Source: Prillingera fragicola (taxonomy: Eukaryota > Basidiomycota > Tremellomycetes > Trichosporonales > Trichosporonaceae). From it: 64,000 nt of DNA. This document shows, piece after piece, positions 11,730 to 23,717 of the stretch. The notes below the pieces were generated by a model, which worked only from the letters and a program-made list of their open reading frames with translations, did not search any database and was not told the origin of the DNA. The translations under genes were made by a program, and so were the position numbers. How positions within the stretch are numbered: position 1 is the first letter of the stretch; every line of letters begins with the position of its first letter. Location of the stretch: NCBI GenBank assembly GCA_002335605.1, contig BEDY01000012.1, positions 186,001 to 250,000 on the forward strand, written 5' to 3'.

Positions 11730-13240
11730 CTGCTGCCTTCCTGGGGAATCGGACTGGTTTGGTCTTGAGTGTGGTCGCGTTTACACCAGTTCGTGAATGG
11801 AAGCAAAAGGGAGACGGGGATCTGTCGAGGACCAAATAGCGCCTGGTGCTAGGAAGAAATGAATGTGTGCGCGTGATAGGTGGAGTGATGGCAATAGACT
11901 ACGTCGGCTTCGGTGACAAGGCTGGCGGATTACAGCTATTGAAAGTTAGATATGAACACAGAGGAACAGTTGCAAAACTCACAACGTCAATCCAAAGACA
12001 TACAGACTAGCCACGCGGAAGGTGTATATGGACAAGGCGACAAGGCCCCGCACAACGAAGTCGTGTCCATGCCCAAGAATAGTGCATTGTTGCCTCCTAT
12101 CGTGGGGTTTTTGCCGTTCTAGGGTGCCGGAATCAGTGGTACAGTAGAAGCCATTGCTGGAAGTGGGGTCCGGGTCGTGCAGCACTACTTGTTTGTACGC
12201 ACGGGTGTTCAAGAGCTGGAGTTGCCGTGGGAGGTCAGGAGTTCCGGAGGTAATGAACTGTGCCTACCTGTGCTGGCTCGAGGTGGGGGCCAAGCTGTGC
12301 CTCGACAGTCAGGCGACCCATGCGCCGAGACGTGATAAATGGTGTACTGAGACGGTGAGGGATGCAGGGAAGGTGTTGTCAGACGCCTCCCGTGGCGCCA
12401 AGCGTTAGGGTCGTGGCTGAAACGAAGGTGAGCTGTCAGAAGAAGAGCTTCGTTGCTTGCAGGCGACCAAGTGTAAGGACCCTGCACCGCACAGAAAACG
12501 CGGCTGATGGGAGCGCCACCGTACACCGTGCTTGGCCGAGAGAGCTGAACGGTCTGCCGATGAGGTCGGTGCGAAGTCACACCCAGCTGCCCAAGATCAT
12601 CCGCCACAATATAGTACCTCCCATCGGACGCAGTGCCTTTTGATGACGCATGGGTGACAACTGGGCTCTCCCAAAGACGCCTGATGTGCAAGGCATGGCT
12701 CAGTCCGCAGAGACGTTAATGCCGGGCCATTGAGCGTTGGCACCATGCCACAGCACAGTGATAACGTAGAATGGAAGATCCCCGTTTGCTAGTGTTAAAA
12801 ATGCAGTGAGCGAGCAGCAACCTCGGGCAGTATGACTTTGCCTGTTCAAGGCATACTAATCTTGATGAGCAAGGAAGAAACAGGGTGGGGTAGTTAGCGT
12901 GCAACTGGACGCGAGTCTCTTGAGACCTCCAGGTAAGGATGAAGCACCACTTGGCCAGCCTGATCAAGCTGTGAAGAATGCTGACGAGTGAGCTTCCAGT
13001 GAATAGTGTATAGAGCAAGGGCAAGTAGCACAAGAACAAGATGACGGATGGTTGTGGTGCATTAAGAAACAACAACATGATGGAATAGGCTCGTGAGAAG
13101 GCGTGGAGAATTGTCCACGCCTGAATGTGAAGGTTGCGTGCCTAACTGATCATTGCGGGGCCTCGTCTCTTGCCGACGAGCGTTGTCATGATGGCCATCG
13201 TCGTCGTCGACTGTTCACGCTCTCCATATACCCCAGCGCC
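11730..13240. other. Intergenic region of about 1.5 kb
   Basis: No gene is supported. The stretch separates the start of the minus-strand membrane-protein gene from the plus-strand RIC1 gene, so it should carry both promoters. Reading frames here (for example 12209-12691 minus) lack family motifs and sensible composition. A short hydrophobic frame near 11990-12060 on the minus strand, followed by a GTGAGT donor, is the best candidate for a missing signal-peptide exon, but I could not join it in frame. Confidence 0.4.
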
Positions 13241-16200
13241 ATGTATTGGCCAACAGCAGCAGCTCGTATATTATCAGTCCCACCGCCTATAGACAATGAT
13301 CCAGTCATTCGCATCCGTCCATCGAGGAGGGCAAACCTCTTTGCGACCATTACAGAAACCAGCATCGGAGTGTGGGATGTCCGAGTGAGTAGACCCCGAA
13401 CCAAAGCACAGAGGCTGACACCGCAGCCGAGTGTATTGCAAGCGGCTACTCTTCGGTCAAAGGAGAGTCTGGAACGATGGGGCACAAACATCGATGTCTT
13501 CTGGGCAACAGACGGGCACGGCATCATCGTCTTGGTAGGTTAGCTTCCCTCCACCATCCTTCTGACCATTGCAGACGTCCACCTCGCATCTTCTTCTCTA
13601 CTCCCTAATCCCCACAGGAGAGGTTGTCTATGAAGCAAATCTTTCGGCACCAGCTCAGAATGCAACCGCCGGTGACAACGAGATCCTGACTGGCTGGGAG
13701 CTCAAGTCGACTGGCGTCGCCTTCGTCATGGGACGGTGTACGGGTGTGCTGCCGCAGCCGCATAACCTCCTCCTTACGTTACAGCACCCACCAGCAATTC
13801 TCAGTGTACCATACCCGATTCCTCAGCAGCTTGTCGCAGCGCCTGGGTCGCATTTCCCGCCGTTACCGCTTGATGGTGAGACGGAGGAGCAAGTCGAGTG
13901 CGAGATGTGGGATTTGGAACAGGCCAAGGCATGGATGGCACCCAGTAGTGAGTTTCAGGTATGCTAGTACCAGCTGACATCCAGAAAAAGTGCCAGGGCC
14001 CGTTAGCATGGGGGTCATGCGCCTGAGTGGTCTACCTGTCATGTACTCGCTCATCACCGATGATGGTCGCGTGTACGCAATGTACAACTCGGCGCAACTA
14101 CAACTATTTCAGGGAGAGGTGGGTTGTGTGTATCGCAGTAGTAGCTGATGACAGCGCCGTAAGTCTGGCTCTCGTCAATCGTCCGTCTCTAGCCAGTCAG
14201 CAGGTCCATCGTCAAAGTTCACTGGCCAGATTGTCTACCCTCCACCACCACCAGCCGATGGGCTCCGTGCCGACATGGAGGTCCTGGGCATTCAGGATGC
14301 CGACTCTGCCGAGCCGTTATCAGACAAGGCGATCGACGTGTCAATCAATGCTCGTCTCGGTCTCGTAGCCGTCGGTACTGAGAGTGGGATGGTCAACGTC
14401 ATTGTCCTGCCGCCAACCCGGCAGCCGGCACGATTCTCGCATCAGTTGGATCTGAAGAAGGCGGCAAGCCTGCGTGTCAAGCCAGGGGCCGTAACGACAC
14501 TGGCATGGACCTCGGACGGCTACGCGCTGGCGGTCGGGTACGAGCGTGGCTGGGCGGTGTGGAGCATGGGCGGACGCCTCGATGGCTATAGTGTGTACGG
14601 CCAGGAGGACGAGGACGAGGGTGTCTCAGCCGACGGGTTCATGAATGGTGTCTCCACACTGTTTTGGGCACCTGGCAACCTCGACCTGTTCATGCAAGCC
14701 CGCGGCGAACCGGAACGCATCTATGTGATGCCCTTTGTCAAGAGTGCGACCACCGGCCAGCACTCGCCGGACAACACGCGCTACGCGTTCTTGCAAATGG
14801 ACGACCGCGTCCTCGTGTACCGCGGCGCTGACCAACCCGATATGAGTGTTATCAATCCCGAATCTGATGTCTGGCAGCATATCCACATTCCCAATGTGTA
14901 CATTGCGTCCAACTGGCCGATTCGGTATGCGTCAATATCGTCTGATGGCCGCTTTATTGCCGTTGCTGGTCGGCGCGGTCTTACCCACTACTCGGCAGCA
15001 TCAGGGAGGTGGAAGCTGTTTGGCCAAGAACGAGAGGAACGCGCATTTACAGTTCGTGGCGGTCTCCTCTGGTTCCACCATGTCCTCATTGCCGCCGTCG
15101 AAGTCGACAAGTCCTTTCAGATCCGCCTGTACTCGCGAGACCTGGACCTGTCGTCGATAAACGTGCTGCACACGCATCCCATTCCCTCGCCAGTACTTGT
15201 CATGACGCTACTCGGCAACTCGCTGCTGGTCTACACAGCGGATAGTATGCTGTACCATTTCCTGATCTTGCCAACACGCGACTCGATCAGGATCCAACTG
15301 TGTGGGAGTATCTCCTTCCGTGGTCTCATCGTCACCCCCGCGAGGGTGAGGGCCTTGTCCTGGCTGATCCCCGAGGCACAGAAACGCTTGGGAGACCCAG
15401 CAGACGACCTAATTGTCGCAACCATCATCTTCCTAGTCGACGGCCGCTTGGTGCTCCTCCGCCCACGGCGAGCTGGCACAGACGAAGTGAGGTACGACAT
15501 GCAAGTACTCGCCGACCGGATCGAATCGTACTGGACCCACCTGCACGGTGTGGGGACGCTTGAGAACTCGCTGTGGGGCTACGACGGCCGGAGTATGCGT
15601 GTCTGGTTGGACGCGCTTACGATTGAAGCCACAAAGGTCAACCTCGAAGCGGACAGTTACGAGAATGTCCAGGAGAGTATCAACTTGCGGCTGGACTTTT
15701 ATCCGTTGTCAATTCTCATGGACAAGGGCATCATCATTGGCGTAGAGTATGAACCCAGCACGCGCTCCCTGCCCTTTGCTCTGTTCAAACTCCAAACAGG
15801 CACACACCTCTTCCTTCCGCCATTCCTGCGCTACCACTTGGGTGCCAAACGGCTCAAGGCTGCGCTAGCGTTTGCAGCAAACTACGCAGGCCTCGTATAC
15901 TTTGGTCACGCGCTCGAGGTTCTCCTCCACTCCGTATTGGAAGACACGGTCGATGCGCGCGAGAGCTCGGCACGTTCCGCTCCGCTTGGTCTCGATTCGC
16001 ACGACTCCGCGATCACAGACGCCGACATCGCCCCCACCCCTACCCATGCTGCCATTACCAAGAGCGCGGCAGCAGACGAGATGGTCACCGATCTCGCCTC
16101 GCCCATGACATCCGCCTTCCCTCCCCACACAGAAAGCTCCCCGGCAGCATCTCCAGGTGGCGGCACTCTCGCACTAGTAGCGACCTTTCTCGACCATTTC

Positions 16201-16728
16201 CCAGAATCTCTGGACGTCGTCGTCGGCTGCGCACGCAAGACGGAGCTCGAACACTGGTCCGCACTCTTTGACGTCGTCGGCCGGCCGCGCGCACTGTATG
16301 AACGCTGCTTGGCAAACAACGCCCTCCGCACCGCGGCGTCCTACCTCCTCGTAATGCACACTCTCGAGGAAGCAGACGATGCAGCAGACACCGTACGCCT
16401 CCTGAGGCTCGCGATGCGGAGCGGCGAGACCCAGCTGTGCAAGGAACTACTCCGCTTCCTCCGCTCAATCGACGAGTCGGGCACAGCGCTGCGCGCAGCG
16501 ATAGCCGAGGTGGGAATCCTCGACGCGCCGAGTCCAGGCAGCCGGCGCGGATCCTCGAGCGTCTCCCCTAGGAGTCCTCTGAGCGCGCACAGCGGCAGCC
16601 CCGCTTCGCCGCACTCCCCCACGGGTGGGGTCATGGCGGCGCAGCAGCAGAGTTTGAGCTCGGTGGGTAGGCGGATGGTGAGCCCCCCGCCGGAGGGGAT
16701 GCCTGTCAGTTCGGAGCGGTTCATCTAG
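13241..16728 (+). CDS. RIC1: RIC1, subunit of the Ric1-Rgp1 Rab GEF
   Basis: Peripheral Golgi protein that with Rgp1 forms the exchange factor for the Ypt6/Rab6 GTPase and so controls endosome-to-Golgi retrograde traffic. Exons 13241-13384, 13427-13534, 13575-13947, 13985-14118 and 14155-16728 give 1110 aa, the usual size. The N-terminus MYWPTAAARIL matches the family opening MYWP/MYFA. The first 500 residues are a beta-propeller-like region (IRPSRRANLFATIT, LITDDGRVYAMYN, YALAVGYERGWAVWSMGG). The RIC1 homology region follows at about 790-1035 (LPFALFKLQTGTHLFLPPFLRYH, FPESLDVVVGCARKTE, ELEHWSALFDVVGRPRALYE). The C-terminus is a Ser/Pro-rich tail. All introns are 36-42 nt. Confidence 0.88.
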
Positions 16729-16877
16729 AGGGTGTAGAGAGTGTTGTAATGCTAGAATATGTTCATGCGACATGCGTATGGAGTATGAAGGGAAGGAAAG
16801 ACCCAAGGTTGACGTCGCGTGGGTCACAGCCATGAGCATTTCCTTGCTGCTGGTGCCTTGATGTGCAGCGAGAGACT

Positions 16878-18372
16878 CTATGGGCACATGATCGCTGACC
16901 GTCAGCGCTGTTATTAGCAGGAAACTCACAGTCACTAGTCCCCACGCCGCGATCAACCCTCTCCGAGAACAGCCGCTTGAACACAAACCGCTCGTCATAC
17001 TCGTGCATGACCTCGGCGTTCAGGATCTGCTTATCTTTGACCAGCTGCTGGAACGAGGCGGCCAGGTGCGAGAGCAGACCGGCAGTGATGGCGTGCAGGA
17101 GCGGGATGGTGAAGGGGTTGCTTGCCGTGAGGAGGTAGCTGATAATGGGCGCGGAGGGGGGGAGGGCGCAGAAGAATGCCAGGCAGAAATTGGGCGGATC
17201 CCATACTTGGAGAGACTGGATGCTGTCGTCGCGGCCCTTGGAGCGGAGGCCGGTGGTGGCTGCAGGGGGTGTGGCGCCAAAGGCGGAGAGGGTTGAGCGG
17301 TAGGTCCACTTTGTGAATGCGACGAGAAAATGACCGGTGGCGCGGGCTATCCGCTCGGTGATAGACTTGTGCGACTTGGGGGCCTCGTCTTCGTCGGATG
17401 GCATGATGGTGCGCGATGGTTTGGGAATCGGCGAGGCGTGGGGTGAGTCAATGGGGTTCTTGGCCGAGCGAAGCTGCATGTCGTAGCTACGGAAACGGGT
17501 GAAGAGGTAGCCTGCGTTTGCAGCCGCGAGGACGAACCAGAGAAAGGTGACGAAGAAGGCCTGTTGGTTAGTTTGCCACTCCACGGCGCAAGGCAGCGAC
17601 TCACCCCACGACCGCCGACAATGCCCCGTCGCGACGGCTTAATCTCTTCCTCGAAACGGCCCCACCGATCGTCAACCTGGGAACGAAAGCGGTCGGTTCG
17701 CAGGACGTTGAAGTCTGCAATAGCTGGTGCTCGCAGTGGCGCGAGCATGAGCCAGTGGAGAGTGTACAGTGCCAGCGCGATAGGGTTGGCCCAGCGTGCG
17801 GGAGGCAGCATCTCGTAAACAGAACCTGGGATCGCAAAGATTGCCGAGTCCAGCAGATCAGTCGGCGACTCGAGCACACTGCGGCGTCAGCTTGAGCCGC
17901 TTTGAACCACTCACCGGCGCCAGAGCGCCTTGCGGCGGACGAAACGCTGCTTCTTCTGTCTCGGCATGGCGTCGGTTGCCGCACGCAGACGGTCATCTTC
18001 GGCCTGTTTGGCCTGCTTGGCCATGCGCGCATTGGCCTCCCAGTCGAACGGCAGGTTGCTCGACTTGCTGGGTCCAGATGGCGGGGTGAGGTAAGGCGAG
18101 TACTCGAGGTGCGCGGATATAGGGGACGCGCCGACGCCGGTACTTATCATAGAGTTTCGAAGACGAGACTGTATCTCAGAGTCCTTGCGCTTGCGGGGTG
18201 GTGTGGCAAACGCATTTTGCTCGGCCGGCGATGGCGACGTGTGATGGGTTGTGTGAGTTGATGGAGACTCTACCAGCTCGCGAGACGAGGTTGAGCGGGA
18301 GAGCTGCGAGGGGGCACGAGAGAAGGCTGTCAGCGACTTGCGTGGCTTGCGAGCCAGTGGTGAGTGTGACAT
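16878..18372 (-). CDS. NUR1: Nuclear rim protein 1 family (Nur1/Mug154, DUF2418-like)
   Basis: Predicted inner nuclear membrane protein; yeast Nur1 helps tether rDNA and heterochromatin to the nuclear envelope. Exons 18372-17915, 17878-17605, 17560-16930 and 16894-16878 give 459 aa. A Ser/Thr/basic N-terminus (about 1-110) ends in PFDWEANAR. The conserved block is FVRRKALWRRVLESPTDLL and ARWANPIALALYTLHWLMLAPLRAP. Hydrophobic segments lie at IALALYTLHWLMLAPL, FFVTFLWFVLAAANAGYL, FCLAFFCALPPSAPIISYLL and IPLLHAITAGLLSHLA. The tail VMHEYDERFVFKR matches the EY..+FV..R ending of the family as I know it. The last exon encodes only the final six residues. The start lies 215 bp from that of the RIM20 gene on the other strand. 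Family assignment is by recall of its motifs, without a search. Confidence 0.75.
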
Positions 18373-18587
18373 GTCGCTGAGTGAGGAGGTGACAAAGTGT
18401 AAAGCAGAAGAAACAGACAGATGTGGACAGGACGTCAACACGACCACCAACTTCTAATGCTTACGTAATCTCACCATGTGGATCGATGTCATCGTGCATG
18501 CTAGATCTTGGGCTGATGTTGCTCGCTTTCTGCTTTTCCACACATCTCTCTCTGTGCAACAGGTACTCGCAGCCTGTTCTGTTCGTA
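18373..18587. promoter_or_regulatory. Divergent promoter between NUR1-like and RIM20-like genes
   Basis: Only 215 bp separate the two start codons on opposite strands, so the two genes must share a bidirectional promoter region. I see no clear TATA element or repeated motif. Confidence 0.45.
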
Positions 18588-21410
18588 ATGGTACGTGTAT
18601 GGCTACCTCAACAGGACAGACGCTCACACCCCAGGCGACAAACTTTCTCGCCGTGCCGAGCAAACAGGCAACCCCCATCTCGGGACTCTCTCAACATCTC
18701 TTGACCTATATTTCTCAGCACTTTCGCGATGCACACCCAGAGGCATTCAAGTCAGATGTAGAAGCTCTGGTTAAGATGAGGAGGGAGTGGGTGGAGCCCA
18801 AGGGCGAAGCGCACCCCGAGATTGTCAAGGGGCTGACAAGGTGGGTGGCAAGATGATGCCGAAGATTGTGCTGACCAGTCATAGGTATCACGCTCAGCTT
18901 GCTTTCCTTGCAACAAAGTTTCCTTCGGACGTGAGTCCCATTACAGTGCTATACCGCTGGCCTAGTGCTCACAGACCCAGATCGGCGTCCCTATCACCTA
19001 CTCGCTCCCCTTTCCTCCACCGTTCTCGATCACCCCCGAGGCTCCCATCACCCTCCCCTCGCTTACCTATGAGCGCGCAAGTGTGTTGTTCAACATTTCC
19101 GCAATCTACGCCTCCCTTGGCGCTGCGGAGCGCCGGGCTGAGGCTGAGGGCATCAAGCGTGCGCTCAAGTACCTCTCGCTCGCTGCCGGTGTCCTGAACT
19201 ACCTCCTGACATCGGTTCTTCCAACACTGCGCTCCGAGGTCGCCTCGACTGGCACCGTCGGCTACGACATGAGCGAATCGTTCTTGACGACGGTTCGCAA
19301 ATTCTTGCTCGCCGAGGCACAGGAGTGTTTCTGGCAGCAGGCAGTCCTCAACGGCTCGTACAAGAACGGTCTCATTGCCAAGTTGTCAATGAAGGTCTCC
19401 GACTTTTACAAGTCTGCCATCAAGGCAGCCAACTCGACAGACCAACCCTCCGCGTCCTACTTTCCTCAGATGTGGACCAACCACATGAGTATCAAGAGCA
19501 TGCACTTTGAGGCCGCCGCCCAGTACCGCCTCAGTCAGGAGGATCTCGAAAAGGGCCGTTACGGTGATGAGATTGCTCGTTTGCGCGTGGCCGAGACCCT
19601 GGCAAAGAAGGGACTAGACACGGGCAAGAAGACAGTCGCCGAGTCGGTGCTCTCGGATCTCAAGAATCTCCAGGGTGCAGTCAAGTCGGCCCTCGAGCGT
19701 GCGGTCCGCGACAATGATCTCGTGTACATGTCGCCCATACCCTCGGCGTCGCAGCTGCCTCCCATCGCTGGAGTTGGCATGGTCAAGCTCGACACGCCTA
19801 GCGACATTGCCGAGCCGATTGCCTTCCTCATGAGCCGTGACTCTGGCATGACTCCATTGTTCAGCGGGCTCGTGCCATATGGTGTCCACCTTGCGCTGTC
19901 AATCTACGACGACCGCAAAGACACGGTCGTGCGCGACATGGACGGCAAACGTGAGGAGCTGGACGGTGTGGCTGCTAGCACGCTGCAGTCGCTCAACCTG
20001 CCTGGCTCGCTTCAGGCACTCGAACGACCCGTTGGTTTGCCTCCGTCACTGTTGAAGAAGGCCGAGGAGGTTGACTCGGCGGGTGGGGTGGACCGCATCC
20101 GCGGGCTGCTCATGGACGTCAAGCGCTTGTCCAAGTCGAACGCCAAGCTTCTCTCCGAGGCCATGGACATTCTCGACCAGGAGGCGCACGAGACGGAGCA
20201 GCTGGTCGAGCGCAACCCGCAAGTGGCTGACACTCGTCCGCCATCGCACATTGCCAACCAGTCGCTGATCGGCATGGCTGGGCAGTACGATGCGACGCTC
20301 AAGCAGGCTGCGCAGAGTGACGGGACTGTGCGCGCCAAGTGGGAGGAGTGGAAGAACATGATTGAGATTCTCTCTGGTGGTGAGGATATCATTTCTGATC
20401 ACGTGCCCTCGACAACTTCCAATGGCAGTGGATTCGTCGCGCTGCCGCAGGCTGTGCGCCCTCTGCGCGCCTCGCTCGAGGATCTGGACGACAGGATAGC
20501 CCATCGTGCCGCACTTGTCGCCGAGGCCCGCCAGATTGCTGGACACGACGATGTGCGCCCCGAGGTGCTCAAACAGGCATCGACCATGGCACACGGGGGA
20601 TCTGGTGACGTCAAGCCGGAGTGGTTTGAACCCATTTTTGAGACTGCACTGGCCAAGTACGATCGGTTGCGGGACGACATGGATCAGGAGGCCAGCGGGC
20701 AGGACAAACTCCTGGAACAGATTCGTACGCAGAACGAGGCCTTTATTGCGCAGCGCAAGGAGGACCCGCGTGTCAAGGAGCGCGAGCAGCGTCTGCAAGA
20801 CATGGACATGGCCTACTGGAAGTGGCGCGAGATTGCCGACAACGCCGAGGAGGGCATCAAGTTTTACAACCAGTTTGCCGACCTCTTGCACCAGTTTAAG
20901 GAACAGTGCTCGCAGTTTCTCAACGCACGACGCGTGGATATTGGCCAGCTCGCGCACCAGCTCCAGCACACCACCCTCGACTACCCCTCCACCCCCTCGC
21001 CGAACCCTCAGCAGGGATTCGCCCCTCCTCCACCTGCACAGCAGCCTTACTCTCCACCCCCTCCTCAGCAGCAATACGCTTCCCCCTCGCCTGGCCGCTA
21101 CGCTGCGCCAGTCTCGCCACCGACCTCTCCCCCTGTGCAGCCACCTGCATCGTTTGCGCCTAGCTTCTCCCTCCCTCACCCGAGCTCGTCACAGTGGCAG
21201 TCGTCTGCAGACTTTCTCCCGCCACCCCCGCCCCAGCCTATTATTCGCAGCGGCGGCGTGCCCTCGCGTGCTGCCCCTGCGGCACCAGCACCAGTGGTCG
21301 ATTCGCCAAGGCGCGTGACTCGCGCTGCAGCGAGGCAGGGTCCTATCGGCGACCCGGATGTGAACCCATACAAGACTGGCACCCGGAAGGGCGGTGAGGG
21401 GAGGATCTAG
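18588..21410 (+). CDS. RIM20: RIM20/PalA-type Bro1-domain protein (pH signalling)
   Basis: Cytosolic scaffold of the Rim101/PacC alkaline-pH pathway; it binds ESCRT-III (Snf7) through the Bro1 domain and the transcription factor through the V domain. Exons 18588-18590, 18635-18840, 18885-18930 and 18981-21410 give 894 aa. The Bro1 domain occupies about residues 1-370 (FLAVPSKQATPISGLSQHLL, YHAQLAFLATKFPSDIGVP, ERASVLFNISAIYASL, AQECFWQQAV, MSIKSMHFEAAAQYR). The coiled V domain runs to about 690 (LNLPGSLQALERPVGLPPSL is a PalA hallmark), followed by a Pro/Gln-rich tail. The model with ATG at 18588 needs an intron directly after the start codon (ATG|GTACGT, acceptor 18632-18634). Without it, the in-frame ATG at 18599 gives a protein 11 residues longer. 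Bro1 itself is the alternative family, but the motifs favour PalA. Confidence 0.85.
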
Positions 21411-21755
21411 GGCGTGATATTCTGGTTTTATAGAGGCAGCATGCATGATGCACAATATATGATGCACAAGAAGTTGAGAGCAGGAGGGGACGGTATTTAC
21501 CACTCGGCTACTCGGTGTTCGGCCAACTCCGCCTTGTGCCCACTCCACCCCGCCCGGCTTGTCAAGTAACCGCAGTGCATCTCTGCTCACCATCTTGCAC
21601 CATCTTGTGGTGTTACCCATCGGATCATCATCATCACCATACAGCTCGCTCTGCTCAGGCTGTGCATCCTCCGCCCCACCAGCGCCTTCTGCAGTATATA
21701 CCGCCCCTTTAGCGCAAGCACCATACCGCGCCTACCCCCCATCCCCGGCCCCGAG
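21411..21755. other. Intergenic region between RIM20-like and Nudix genes
   Basis: About 345 bp with the 3' end of RIM20 and the promoter of the Nudix gene. A TATA-like stretch (AGTATATACC) lies near 21695, roughly 60 bp before the Nudix start codon. No gene is seen. Confidence 0.4.
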
Positions 21756-22933
21756 ATGTACAGTCCAGAAATCTCGCGCGCGTTGCCCGTCCCGCGGCCG
21801 AGCGCTTCGTGAGTCTCTCCTCCCTCGACAAGCTAACGCACAGGGTCATGCTCATCTCGCCTGCCAACGAGGTGCTGCTCCTGCACCGCGTCCGGCAATC
21901 CTCAATGTTTGCGAGCGCGCACGTCTTTCCGGGCGGAAACCTGTCAGAGTACCACGAGATCGTACCCGAGCAGCACGCGGCTGACCGACACCTCGACGGC
22001 CCGCAGTACCGCGTCGCTGCGATCCGCGAGACGTTTGAGGAGAGCGGCATCCTCCTCGCGCGGCAGAAGATTACGACTGTCGCCGGAGCCGCCGGCGGGG
22101 ATACCGTGCCGGCTCCCAGCGACGCGGCGGGGTTCCTCCACCGCCCGGCCGATGAGCTCGCGACGGTCCGCAAGCAGGTGCACGGCGACAAAGTAAAGTT
22201 TGCCGACTGGGTGGCGTCCGTCGGCGGCGTGCCCGACGTCGACGGGTTGGTCGCCTTTACGCGGTGGATCACGCCGCCGCGGGCGCCGAAACGCTTCAGC
22301 GCGCAAATGTACGTCTATTTCCTCCCGGCCGAGGACGGCCCGGCGTTCGTCGCTACCCACGACGGGGGGCTCGAGCATACCGCTGCGGAATGGGATACGG
22401 CGCGCGCGTGGTTGAGTAAAGCCCAACGAGACGAGATAATCCTCTACGAGCCCCAGGCGTACCTCCTCCACATGCTGTCGCTGTACCTCGGCGCCGACGC
22501 TACGGGGCCAGGTAAAGGCCTCGACGCCTCGGCGCAGAGAAAGGTCTTCACAGACTTTGTGCACACCACACCCACGGGTCCCGGGGATCACCCGTTCGGC
22601 ATGATCCCGTGGGGCAGCAAGGTCATGTCGCCGCAGGGCATGCGCGTCGGCCTCCCGGGGGCGTATGGCGGTATCGTACCAGAGTCGGCGCTGACGGCGC
22701 CGCCCATGCGTCCCGGAGAGGGCCCTGGGCGCTGGCCTACGGAAGAGGAGAGGCGGCAGCTCACGACCGGGGAGCTGCTTGTGCTCGATGTCGCCGATCC
22801 GGGCCCAGAGCTGGAGGGAAGTGGGAGGGGTGGCGACTTTGATCGCGTGGTCACTATTCGGTGGGACGCAAAGGGGCCAAAGGAGCCGAGGATCGTTTGG
22901 AGGGAGGATGTCGTGCGCAAGGGCAAGTTGTAG
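21756..22933 (+). CDS. Nudix hydrolase, NUDT19-like (interrupted Nudix box)
   Basis: Exons 21756-21808 and 21844-22933 (35-nt intron) give 380 aa. The first strand is VMLISPANEVLLLHRV. The Nudix box is split: HVFPGGNL (residues about 45-52) is followed by about 25 extra residues before RETFEESGIL, where the catalytic glutamates sit. A canonical box (Gx5Ex7REUxEExGU) has no such gap. Among known proteins an interruption of this sort is typical of the NUDT19/RP2p group, peroxisomal or mitochondrial CoA and acyl-CoA diphosphatases in animals. Conserved elements further on are FTRWITPPRAPKRFSAQMYV and a C-terminal helical region. I see no clear peroxisomal PTS1 (the protein ends RKGKL). Substrate is inferred from the family only. 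The next gene is convergent, 128 bp downstream. Confidence 0.8.
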
Positions 22934-23061
22934 ATGTACTTGTCTGAATGAAGTGTGTGCCGGGTTGGTATCGAGAGTATTGATGCATAGCTGCTACATA
23001 GCAGAGAGAGTCCACTGCGGCGTGTGCAGCAGGCGAGACGCCGGCCGAGCAACAGCAAGGT

Positions 23062-23717
23062 CTAGCTAACTTGACCCCGGTAGAGCATACCCTGCGGGGG
23101 CTCCCTGGCCGGAGCAACATGAATAGCCTCCAAAACCGCCCTCGGCGGCGGCATGAACCCACCCGGGACAGACACCTATTCGTCAGCTCGCCCAGGCTGA
23201 AAGCTCAAACTTACAGAATCAGCAACATTCTGCCCCAGCGTAGGCGGTTCCAGCCACCCGACGACTGTGATCCACTCGCCAGCAGCGAGACTCAGCGGTT
23301 TCCGCGGGACAGAGGCGGCAGTGAACGGCGGCGGCTCGGGGCTGAGGATCATGCCTGGCTGGTTCTGCACAGGTGGGCGGCGGGGGTTGCTGAGATATTT
23401 TGTCGTTGGGTCTCGCGCGTAGCTTACGTCCGTCGAGGCTGGCGAGTGGCCCATGAGCGCGACTGCGAGGTCTACCACGAGCGTGGGACGGGGAGAGGGA
23501 GTGGAGCATGTCACGAGGGCTTTGGTACCTGTGTCGTCTAGTGTTATCACCCTGCTTGGTCAGTACTGGCGGGTTTTGGGGCGTACTGGACGTTCAACCG
23601 TAGTTTACGGCCGACATGCTCCTCGGCTACGGCTGTGAGGGGGATGTGCAGCGTCGCGGCGATGATATCCGGTTGAGGTTCTGGCGGTGGGACGGTGAAT
23701 AGCGTGCGGCGTGTCAT
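23062..23717 (-). CDS. Small orphan protein, possibly OB-fold-like
   Basis: Exons 23717-23587, 23551-23215 and 23175-23062 give 193 aa. Both introns have good donors (GTACGC, GTAAGT) and CTGAC-type branch points, and the frame is kept across them, so the gene is probably real. I do not recognise the family. The N-terminal half has alternating hydrophobic stretches (IIAATLHIPLTAVAEEHVG, RLNVQVITLDDTG, ALVTCST). The middle is Pro/Arg-rich and the C-terminal part contains LAAGEWITVVGWLE. The GEW-x-V-x-G-x-L pattern is what one sees in the third strand of small OB-folds such as telomere-cap proteins, but this resemblance is weak. The gene is convergent with the Nudix gene. Confidence 0.6.

Noticed and set aside
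12209..12691. 160-codon minus-strand frame upstream of the sensor-like gene
   Set aside because: No motif, composition resembles random translation, and it cannot be joined in frame to the Cys-rich exon.
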